64,000 nt of DNA from JALCLA01 sp965653565. GTDB taxonomy: Bacteria; Pseudomonadota; Gammaproteobacteria; Xanthomonadales; Xanthomonadaceae. The stretch is taken from contig CBFHAI010000009.1 of the NCBI GenBank assembly GCA_965653565.1, positions 1 through 64,000 on the forward strand. Reading direction: 5' to 3'. Below are positions 57,901-64,000 of the stretch, piece after piece. How positions within the stretch are numbered: the first letter of the stretch is position 1; every line of letters starts with the position of its first letter. Under the pieces are notes generated by a model. It saw only the letters and a list, made by a program, of their open reading frames with translations. It was not told the origin of the DNA and did no database searches. Made by a program: the position numbers and the translations under genes.

Positions 57901-59944
57901 ATCGATCGCGCTCGAACGCGCCACCGACCGCAGGCGCATAGGCCCTGGACACGCGCTCGCCGTCAGACAGCGGAGCGAAGTCGAACATATCAATCAGTGC
58001 CGGGCGCGGTGCCCCCTCGGACGCCTGGACGATGATGTTGTCCGGCTTAAGATCGCCATGAGCCACGAAGCGTTCGTGCAAGGCCTCGACGATAGCGACC
58101 AGCTTGGAGACAAAGCTTACCGCTGCACTTACTTGACCCAGCATAGTTCGCGAAGCGCACTCGGCGGAGAGCGAGGGGCCTTCGATGAACTGAGTCACCA
58201 GGACAATGGCGTCTTCTGTCCAGTGCACCGCGCGCACCGGTGCGACGCCCGGGATGGGCGCGTCAATCAGCGCGTGGGCGCGCTGCAAGAACGCGAGAAT
58301 ACGCGGACTCTCCGCCACCACGTCGCCAATGGCGACCATGCTCCACAACTTGACGAAGTTGTCAGCGGACTCGGTGGTCGAGCGCCAGGCGATCAGCCGT
58401 TCCGTCTCGCGAACAACGTCTGTTTCGGGATACGCCTTATAGACCTGTCGCTGAGTTGCGAAGGTCTTGAAGCGTTCAAGGCCGGCTCGCGTGTCATTGC
58501 GCTCCATGCGCGACGTATCGCATGCACCAAACGCCTCCAGCATGGCGCCTGCCGATGCGAAACGAGAGGACGGATCCAGATCGAGGCTGCGTGCGAACCA
58601 AGGATGCAGGTCCGCCCGTTTGCCATCGGGATCGATCGCGGGATTCCATTCGGGCGGCGACCCCTCTGGGAAGCTACCGAAGACGAGGGTGTGTACCAGG
58701 CACCCCAGGAGAAACACGTCTTTTCTCAGTGCGTCACTCGCAACACCCAAGATGGCCTCGGGGACGCTAGAGCTCGATAAGAAGTGAAATCGCGACTCGC
58801 CAAGCGTCTCGACGGTAGGCACCGAGGCCGCCATCAGGTGAGAGAGTCGAACAGTGCTGGGCAGTTCCAACCAGATGCTGTGAAGACCGAGATCCAGATG
58901 GGCCGCTTGCAGCTCGTGCATCTGCGCCACTTGGGACATGACCTGCGTTGCCAGGTCAACGCGCTGCTTGGGTGTCAGCGTCGGGAGCAGGGTGGCGGCG
59001 AAGTCGGACAATCGCTGCAGCCGGCGCCGTTTGGCGAAGACCTCCCAATAGTTGACACCGTGGTCTGCGTCTTCGGCCTTCTGGCGAAATACCACTTCAC
59101 CGCACCGCGGGTTGCGATCCTCCAGCCACGCAATAACCGACCGCTCCCGCCCGGCAATCTGCGCCCGACCTTCTTGGGTTTGGAACTGCACGTTCGCAGC
59201 GCCAAAGTCCCACCGCCGCAGCAGACCGACTGAGTTCTCGACCCCCTCTTCCTCCACGTCGAACTCTGCAAAGATGCGGGACGAGTGCTCGAATGTCGGG
59301 AACTCGCTTTGAGGTAACGCGCGAAACCCTCCATATCTTCGGCTGCCAGCCTTGAAGATGCCGTCGGAGGTGTTGAAGAAGCGGCGAAAGCGGCGAAGCC
59401 ACTCGTCGGTTGCTAGGCCCCCATGCTTGTCGAAGGATTCGCCCAAGCACGCCGTACGCTCGGCGGGGCTTCGCAGAACCCGCATGAAGGCGTCGATGTC
59501 GAACACGAAGTCGCGTTCCGACAGCGCAATTCCACTTCGGTCCGACGTTCCCGTTAGCACCACCGCCGAGCACAGCATCGGCGCTCGCAGAGGACGCATC
59601 AGCCCGGGTTCTTTCTGGCTCTGTTCGACCAAGAATCGTTTGAGTAGCTGTAGAAGGTCGCGCGCATTGTCGGCGATCTTCTTGACCGGCGAGCTACCAC
59701 AGTCCTTCTTCTTGTTGAACCAGTTGCCATCTTGCGAGGTAATCGGGCCGACCCAGTCCTTAAGATCGACCAGTATCATCCGATCGTCGATTACCATGAT
59801 GACGTCAATCTCGCGCATTCCTTTGCCGGGGAGCGCGAGGTCAAGATTGGTGAATGCAAACCATGCATCGGGGAGTTGAGCGAGCTTGTCGACGCCGGGT
59901 GCCTCGCGACGATGGATTCCTCTGCCGCAGTTGATGATCTTCAT
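54995..59944 (-). CDS. NERD - pseudokinase - kinase - UPF1-like helicase fusion
   Basis: A 1649-residue protein. In order: a NERD nuclease-related domain (about 15-150) with REIDVIMVIDDRMILVDLKD (Asp ~45, D-L-K ~58); a first kinase-like module whose catalytic loop reads HLDLGLHSIW (~347) and which keeps RKDVFLLGC (~410) but lacks a clear glycine loop or DFG, probably a pseudokinase; a second module with intact HGDLKPDNI (~631) and DMFDF where DFG is expected; a linker; then an SF1 UPF1/COG1112-type helicase with Walker A GPPGTGKT (~1068), DEAA (~1312), GDHAQLEPQ, VDTIDSYQG (~1522) and RINVALSRA. The C terminus is basic. ATG 59944 is the first plausible start; the frame extends to 60367. It is probably an anti-phage protein. 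Confidence 0.9.
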   Translation of the reverse strand: MKIINCGRGIHRREAPGVDKLAQLPDAWFAFTNLDLALPGKGMREIDVIMVIDDRMILVDLKDWVGPITSQDGNWFNKKKDCGSSPVKKIADNARDLLQLLKRFLVEQSQKEPGLMRPLRAPMLCSAVVLTGTSDRSGIALSERDFVFDIDAFMRVLRSPAERTACLGESFDKHGGLATDEWLRRFRRFFNTSDGIFKAGSRRYGGFRALPQSEFPTFEHSSRIFAEFDVEEEGVENSVGLLRRWDFGAANVQFQTQEGRAQIAGRERSVIAWLEDRNPRCGEVVFRQKAEDADHGVNYWEVFAKRRRLQRLSDFAATLLPTLTPKQRVDLATQVMSQVAQMHELQAAHLDLGLHSIWLELPSTVRLSHLMAASVPTVETLGESRFHFLSSSSVPEAILGVASDALRKDVFLLGCLVHTLVFGSFPEGSPPEWNPAIDPDGKRADLHPWFARSLDLDPSSRFASAGAMLEAFGACDTSRMERNDTRAGLERFKTFATQRQVYKAYPETDVVRETERLIAWRSTTESADNFVKLWSMVAIGDVVAESPRILAFLQRAHALIDAPIPGVAPVRAVHWTEDAIVLVTQFIEGPSLSAECASRTMLGQVSAAVSFVSKLVAIVEALHERFVAHGDLKPDNIIVQASEGAPRPALIDMFDFAPLSDGERVSRAYAPAVGGAFERDRFAVGQIALELLTPFGDQIPRWDSIISAISESRDASPPNATLIALREALEVALEPQIVRGAGPRYSISLIGVAMGEFLADEGTYGLSKLNHEWVIRGATEELRIELSQDGRPDRGSRRDLAQRQIAGLRRTEVSSIHGSIVVEEKAHGLGPLRDVLVAADVARAGRAPTPPKPSDLSHPRHLETLAVEEELDRLAGDANPERGVVPPIDVRRLWMRSVDLESELQTELAVLGESIVRSGRHVCPVQVTLGSVDFNRDDTVTVWRMGSKGEWQKIGHADLRVTTEDFLAFHSWMDAARGPLLQDGGRVRLESRFESVSLERRVSAVQRILGGRSAIARLIDVFTPSLRTVPQTVELPVDEAALEQRYGLNPRQVSAFATILRSRPLGLLQGPPGTGKTQFIGALVHYVLTNNLAANVLLASQSHEAVNNAAEAVLKLFGPDRGELSLIRVGSEGSVSEALRPFHVQRAEAAYKERFAATLRSRLLPVATALGLEETDLDRVLLIERTLQPIAERISALESAGDAVDRVNSLRDTLRALLQSHGLDENVAASPAEQLQESLTRLLHNAPHGRKASALQKLREATLLGEDIVGSVSTWQRTFETFLAGTRQVVAGTCVGLGRSALGLTKTMFDLVVIDEAARCTASELAVAIQSGKWIVLVGDHAQLEPQHPEGVVEGLAEELGIPAEQVQKSDFERLFESEYGRQAGASLNKQFRMLPPIGRLVSSAFYDRALQHGRPDPFVEANRMAFGLEQPLLWLSTDAAGPEGYQRKPERSSSLHNPLETETIIALLKKWSEHDGFLSWLDQTGVTDATIGIICSYAAQRDAVWRRLQSENFPDVLRRSIKVDTIDSYQGKQNLIVIVSLVRNNADGPLDNGARTIAPGFMSKKNRINVALSRAQDRLVIVGAKTHWRTGSPMAEVAKAFDAEVQTSAGQVLDCKVMLNALEQPGPKRKKTKKSQRARAARTEAGGV

Positions 59945-60153
59945 GCGCTTTGTCAGGACACCGTGCCCGTCGCCGGGAGTAAGACGTGGAGGCCGAATCG
60001 CCTGCCATCGTGCGTTACAGGCGGGCGTTCGTACAGGTGAACAATTCCTAGATGCACTGCAGCATCGCGCTGTGACTCTCCCCAGACCGAGCCTAGAATT
60101 ATTGCGAGCTCCCCCGGGGCCTGCATGCGCTCCTGCTGAAAGGGATCCTTTAC
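59945..60153. other. Intra-cassette spacer with AATTCCTAG element
   Basis: 209 bp between the nuclease and helicase genes, long for an otherwise overlapping operon. It contains the ACAGGTGAACAATTCCTAG element (60035-60053) and A/T-rich stretches. It may hold a second promoter for the helicase gene. Confidence 0.4.
60034..60066 (+). repeat. AATTCCTAG element, copy at 60.0 kb
   Basis: TACAGGTGAACAATTCCTAG followed by ATGCACTGCAGCA. It is a direct repeat of the 48.73 kb copy, and lies between the cassette nuclease and helicase genes. Confidence 0.5.
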
Positions 60154-61719
60154 TTAAGTTCCTAGACCCGCTAGATCGGCCGTGACGACGACCTGCAGGT
60201 ACGAAATGTCCAAATTGAACTGTGATCTCAGACGTTCCAGGAACTGCGCCGTCATCTCGTCGAGGGCGGGCTCGCCGACGATGAACAGCTTTTGTGGCTC
60301 CAGGCCACCGATTCGAAACGAATATTCGAGCAACTGTCCCATCGCTTGCCGTGTAACCTGAGCGCAACTCTCAGCAATCTTGATCTCGTAAAGGTAACAA
60401 CTCCCATCAGGCAGTTGTACGAGCGCATCGGCTGATCCGCCGGTACCAGTGGGGTGTTCAGTCCAGACACAGTCCGACCCGAACTCCGACGCCAAATGCT
60501 CGAAGAGGATGGACTGAAGCATGTTGTGTCGCAGAAGGATCTCGCGCCGGCCCGCAGGTATGTGGGCGTAGGCTGACGCGGGCCGCGGCGTGTGACCAGG
60601 TGGAATGCTACGTGGAGACACGCGCGCGCGTAGCTGGCTGACGACGAACCAAGGGAACATGTTCCTCGACAGCCGATCAGCAAACCGTTCGGAGCGCCCT
60701 AAATGGTCCGCTAGAGCTAGCGCGCGGACAGCCCAATTGCGCGACCGGGGGGCATCGAAGCCAGTGTGGTCAACGAACCAGTCAATGGCTAAGTCTTGGC
60801 TCTCTGCGTCTACCGTTGAATGGTAGAAATCAGGATGGATTGCGGCGAACGCACGGGCGATCAACAATCGCGGAACTTTGGGGATTTGGCCGCTTGCCTT
60901 CCAGGCCTCGAAGCGCTTCACGATTCTCTCGAAACTCGCCGGCGTGCCGTCTTGAGAAATGTCGCGGGTAACTTCAAGCAGGTCCGCACGCAACGTGTCC
61001 ACGATCTCGAACTTCAAGATGCCTTGCCCAGCGTTACTGACGGAATTGTCCGCACACTTCCAGAGAATTTCGAACACGTCCTCCACACGACCGTGGGACA
61101 GTGCGTCGGCGACGAAAGCGGTGGTCTGCCCATAGCGGGGTAGCCACAGGTTCAAGAACCAAGCGTTCGGATCACTGAACCCTTCAAGAAAGCTCAGAGC
61201 TTCAGCGTCGAACCTGGGCGCTGCGTTCGGATCTGCGCTGGCCCTCTGTTCACTGGACCGCCCACGCAAGCGCGCCGGCAGAGGTAGCCCTTGGAGTCTT
61301 GCTCTGGCTGCCTCGACCGCGTTTTCATGAAACTCATTCGGGTGCCGATCGACGATAGATTCGAAACTCATCGACTGCAATCCGGCGTCGTCGAGCACTT
61401 CGAACCCTCGCGACGCGGTCGGTTTCAGAACCATCCTCTCCGCCGTGCCGATAGCCCCATATTCTTTGAGCATTCGTCGCGTGTAGTTCGCGCGGTAATG
61501 CGGTCGCCCGGTCAACTGAGCCTGCTGCTCCTCGTAGGCGAACAACGCTTGCCCAATTGCCCGCGTCGCTGGGGTGTCAAATCCTTCCTCGATCGCCTGG
61601 AGCTCACGAGCACGCTGAAGCGCCTCCAGCTGCAGATCAGCGCGGCCCTTTCGAGCAGCATTCTCCGCAAACTTCTTCGCCTCGATGGACGTCCTAAGGC
61701 GAGCGACGCGTTCATCCAT
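60154..61719 (-). CDS. Putative PD-(D/E)XK nuclease protein of the cassette
   Basis: A 521-residue soluble protein. The N-terminal ~140 residues form a helical domain (TGRPHYRANYTRRMLKEYGA, then VLKPTASRGFEVL) of a type I have seen beside restriction-type genes, but I cannot name it. The middle is helical. The C terminus carries a restriction-endonuclease-like core: LQSILFEHLASEF, then SADALVQ (Asp431) followed by LYEIKI (Glu445-x-Lys447), fitting D-x13-E-x-K. It is probably a DNA or RNA nuclease. ATG 61719 has CGGAG upstream. It is the first gene of the minus-strand cassette, 209 bp before the helicase gene. Confidence 0.75.
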   Translation of the reverse strand: MDERVARLRTSIEAKKFAENAARKGRADLQLEALQRARELQAIEEGFDTPATRAIGQALFAYEEQQAQLTGRPHYRANYTRRMLKEYGAIGTAERMVLKPTASRGFEVLDDAGLQSMSFESIVDRHPNEFHENAVEAARARLQGLPLPARLRGRSSEQRASADPNAAPRFDAEALSFLEGFSDPNAWFLNLWLPRYGQTTAFVADALSHGRVEDVFEILWKCADNSVSNAGQGILKFEIVDTLRADLLEVTRDISQDGTPASFERIVKRFEAWKASGQIPKVPRLLIARAFAAIHPDFYHSTVDAESQDLAIDWFVDHTGFDAPRSRNWAVRALALADHLGRSERFADRLSRNMFPWFVVSQLRARVSPRSIPPGHTPRPASAYAHIPAGRREILLRHNMLQSILFEHLASEFGSDCVWTEHPTGTGGSADALVQLPDGSCYLYEIKIAESCAQVTRQAMGQLLEYSFRIGGLEPQKLFIVGEPALDEMTAQFLERLRSQFNLDISYLQVVVTADLAGLGT

Positions 61720-61820
61720 TGGCAACTCCGGCTAGTCGCTCGAAGTCTGCCACGGTTCCGGCGCGCTTCGCCTTTCGCGCAGCGCCTACTACAACCCGCC
61801 CGGACGATGGTGGCCAGCCG

Positions 61821-62213
61821 TTGGGCCCGACGCTCAACCTTCACGTCCGAGGCAGCGGACAATTTGCTCGGCGCGCTGACCGGCTTAGGCAGGTCGACCA
61901 GCAGCGGAGCGGTTCGCCATATCTCGAAGCGGACAAGCGAGGTCCCGACGACGTTGCGCGTTGTTTCACCGCGCAAGGTGTCGTGACGGACATGGGCCAG
62001 ACCCATGTCGGCCGCGACGCCATCAAGGCGTGGAAGGCCGAGTCGTCGACCCTGTACACCTACACGCAGGAACCGTTCGCAATGGAACAGGTGGACGGTC
62101 TCCACGTGGTCAGCAGCCACGTGGTGGGGAGCTTCCCCGGCAGCCCGATCGATATGAAGTTGGTCTTCCGCCTCGAGCGCGGCCTGATTGCCAGCCTGAG
62201 GATCAGCGCATGA
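61821..62213 (+). CDS. SnoaL-like/NTF2-fold protein, N terminus uncertain
   Basis: The conserved part runs from YLEADKRGPDDVARCF (DNA ~61920) through VTDMGQTHVGRDAIKAWKAE to FPGSPIDMKLVFRLERGLIA: a complete SnoaL-like cone domain of ~95 residues. No ATG lies before the conserved start in this frame; the closest candidate is TTG at 61821, giving 130 residues. The sequence between is not family-like, so the original N terminus may have been lost when the neighbouring cassette inserted. The stop overlaps the SDR start (ATGA), so the pair is co-translated. Confidence 0.6.
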   Translation: MGPTLNLHVRGSGQFARRADRLRQVDQQRSGSPYLEADKRGPDDVARCFTAQGVVTDMGQTHVGRDAIKAWKAESSTLYTYTQEPFAMEQVDGLHVVSSHVVGSFPGSPIDMKLVFRLERGLIASLRISA

Positions 62214-62992
62214 GCTTCGACCTTCAACTCGGTGGCCTGAGGGCCGTGGTTACCGGCGGCACGATGGGCCTTGGCGCTGCAGTCGTAGAAGCGCTCCTGG
62301 ATGCCGGCGCCCGGGTAATCACGTCTGCCCGCAAAATGCCGGCGCGACCGTTGAATGGTGTGACCTACGTGTGCGCAGACCTGACGACGGTAGAAGGCGT
62401 CTCGCATCTTGCCCAGACCGTCCTTAAGACCTGGGGAGGCGTCGATATCGTGATCGATGTGCTCGGTGGTTCGAGCACTCCCCCGGGTGGCTTTGCTGCG
62501 ATCAGTGACGAGCACTGGCTCGCGGAGCTGAACTTGAATCTGATGTCGGCAGTGCGGCTTGATCGCGCGCTGTTGCCCTCGATGCTCGCTCAGCGCTCGG
62601 GGGTTATCGTCCATGTGAGCTCGATCCAGCGCGAGATGCCCCTGCCTGCGTCCACGACTGCCTATGCGGCCGCCAAGGCGGCGCTGACCACATACAGCAA
62701 GTCACTTGCGAAGGAAGTCATGCCGAGAGGCGTGCGCGTACTTTCGGTCGCCCCGGGATGGATCGAGACCGAGGCATCCGTGAGGTTCGCAGAGCGAATG
62801 GCCGAGCAAGCGGGGACTGACTATGAAGGCGGCAAGAAAATCATCATGGACTGGCTGGGTGGCATTCCGCTCGGCAGGCCGGCGGCGCCCCGCGAAGTCG
62901 CCGATCTGATCGTCTTTCTCGCCTCCGCACGCGCCAGTTCGATCTCCGGCTCCGAGCACCGCATCGACGGCGGCACCGTGCCATCGCTGTAG
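62210..62992 (+). CDS. SDR-family oxidoreductase
   Basis: A 260-residue classical short-chain dehydrogenase/reductase. The cofactor loop is TGGTMGLGAAVVEAL (TGxxxGxG, residues ~15-22), with an NNAG-like region at DVLGGSS, Ser in VHVSSIQRE, and the catalytic Y-x3-K in TAYAAAKAAL. The C terminus shows a typical SDR ending (SGSEHRIDGGTVPSL). Substrate and cofactor preference are unclear. It starts within the SnoaL-like stop (4-base overlap), suggesting a joint pathway of small-molecule modification. Confidence 0.94.
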   Translation: MSFDLQLGGLRAVVTGGTMGLGAAVVEALLDAGARVITSARKMPARPLNGVTYVCADLTTVEGVSHLAQTVLKTWGGVDIVIDVLGGSSTPPGGFAAISDEHWLAELNLNLMSAVRLDRALLPSMLAQRSGVIVHVSSIQREMPLPASTTAYAAAKAALTTYSKSLAKEVMPRGVRVLSVAPGWIETEASVRFAERMAEQAGTDYEGGKKIIMDWLGGIPLGRPAAPREVADLIVFLASARASSISGSEHRIDGGTVPSL

Positions 62993-63151
62993 TCGACGAC
63001 CGCCGCATCGGCGCCGGCGGCAAGCGGTCATGGCTTGACGCCGGAAGCGGCCCTTGGGGGTGGTCAACGGCAGCGCCGAGACAGGTAGGGTCGGAACCTG
63101 CGACAACGCTGCCGGGAGCCGCAACAGTTACTTGAAGACGTCGAAGTCGAG

Positions 63152-64000
63152 TCAGACGGCCGCCGCGGTTTCAGCAGCGAAGTCGCGATAAGAGCGCAAG
63201 GAACGGCCGAGCAACTGGCGCAGTCGCTCGACATCGCCCGTCACGGGCACCATGCCGTCGGTGAGGAAGCGTTCGGCCATCTGTCGCATGTCGTAGGCCA
63301 TCCACGCCGGCATGAACTGGCGCAGGTTCTGCTCGAAGCCCGCCGTATCGTCGCCGCCGTAAGCAATCGTGCGGCCGAGTGCGTCCGACCAGATTCCTGC
63401 CACGTCGGCGCCGGTCAGCGTGTCCGGGCCCACCAGGTTGATGCGGGTCAGCGCGCCGCCGTCAGGGGCCTGGTCGCGGGAGAGCAGCTCGATGGCGGCG
63501 ATCTCGCCGATGTCGCGCGCATCGATCATGGCAAGACCCTTGCCTCCGATCGGCATGGGATAGACGCCGTGGCTCAGCACCACGTCCTTGATCGTCAGGT
63601 CGTTGTCCATGAAATAGGCCGGACGCAGGAGGGTGGCGCTAAAGCCCATCTGTTCGATCATGCGTTCCACCCCGAACTTGCCCGCGAAGTGAGGCACGTT
63701 CACGTAACGATCGCTGTGGATGACGGAGAGGTAGACGACGCGCTTGACGCCGGCCTCGCGGGCCACGTTGAGGGTGATGAGCGCCTGGGTGAATTCATCG
63801 GGCACGACGGCGTTGAGGAGGAACAGGGTGGAGACACCCTGGAAGGCGCTGCGCAAGGCATCCACATCGAGCAAGTCGCCTGCTACGACCTCCACCCCCT
63901 GCGGCAGTTTTGCGGCGGCCGGATTACGGACCAGGGCGCGCACCTTGGCGCCACGCTGGGTGAGGTGCTGGATGACGTGCCGGCCGACATTGCCGGTGGC
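63152..64000 (-). CDS. NmrA/SDR-type NAD(P)-binding protein, truncated by window edge
   Basis: The frame continues off the right edge; the visible part already contains the dinucleotide loop ATGNVGRHVIQHL just inside the edge (about 63960-64000), so only a few N-terminal residues are missing. The rest matches NmrA-like quinone-reductase/epimerase proteins (VVAGDLLDVDALRSAFQGVS; VERMIEQMGFSATLLRPAYF; GKGLAMIDARDIGEIAAIEL). The internal GTG at 63943 is not the true start. Function: probably an NAD(P)(H)-dependent reductase or redox sensor. Confidence 0.88.
   Translation of the reverse strand, partial: ATGNVGRHVIQHLTQRGAKVRALVRNPAAAKLPQGVEVVAGDLLDVDALRSAFQGVSTLFLLNAVVPDEFTQALITLNVAREAGVKRVVYLSVIHSDRYVNVPHFAGKFGVERMIEQMGFSATLLRPAYFMDNDLTIKDVVLSHGVYPMPIGGKGLAMIDARDIGEIAAIELLSRDQAPDGGALTRINLVGPDTLTGADVAGIWSDALGRTIAYGGDDTAGFEQNLRQFMPAWMAYDMRQMAERFLTDGMVPVTGDVERLRQLLGRSLRSYRDFAAETAAAV

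Noticed and set aside
61512..62120. Minus-strand frame containing VDLPKPVSA, reminiscent of the start of SnoaL-like proteins
   Set aside because: It is antisense to the real SnoaL-like domain and the resemblance covers only nine residues; taken as chance.

Overview
The window is GC-rich chromosomal DNA that looks like a gammaproteobacterium of the order Lysobacterales (Xanthomonadales), most likely the Rhodanobacteraceae side (Dokdonella/Rudaea-like). The reasons are the codon bias, intergenic TTCCCGA-type repeats, a TonB receptor, an ECF sigma factor paired with a Ser/Thr kinase, and many secreted proteins ending in a short [IL]F-x-x-GFE tail. The taxonomic placement is inference; there is no rRNA or tRNA here to anchor it.

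Left part (0.5-15.8 kb), housekeeping and transport: a hemerythrin-like protein; a 1.3 kb repeat-bearing spacer; a complete RND multidrug efflux operon on the minus strand (small protein, NAD(P)-binding protein, adaptor, AcrB-like pump, outer-membrane channel) with a divergent LysR regulator; a TonB-dependent receptor; and a run made of a DUF3606 protein, an SPFH protein and a NAD-kinase-fold protein.

Middle part (15.9-48.4 kb), a surface/secreted protein island: six large exported proteins (beta-helix proteins, a 2987-residue cadherin-like/Ig-like repeat protein, a reprolysin-like metalloprotease, and others) all carry the GFE tail at or near the C terminus. Between them lie an ECF sigma/Ser-Thr kinase pair, a secreted cupin, a beta-helix protein without a signal peptide in A/T-richer DNA, a DrrAB-like ABC exporter and a LysR regulator. 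The giant gene contains near-identical 654-bp tandem repeats.

Right part (48.4-64 kb), accessory: a decayed LysR gene, a POT peptide transporter, a secreted Sel1-repeat protein, a secreted alpha/beta hydrolase, then a probable anti-phage cassette (53.3-61.7 kb, all minus strand). The cassette encodes a PD-(D/E)XK-like nuclease protein, a 1649-residue NERD / pseudokinase / kinase / UPF1-like helicase fusion, an unrecognised 503-residue protein and a small ORF. It is followed by a SnoaL-like/SDR pair and an NmrA-like gene that runs off the right edge.

The two observations I consider most worth following are the shared GFE C-terminal tail (a candidate sorting or processing signal) and the NERD-kinase-helicase cassette (a candidate defence system related to, but not the same as, Mokosh and PglW/BREX architectures as I remember them).
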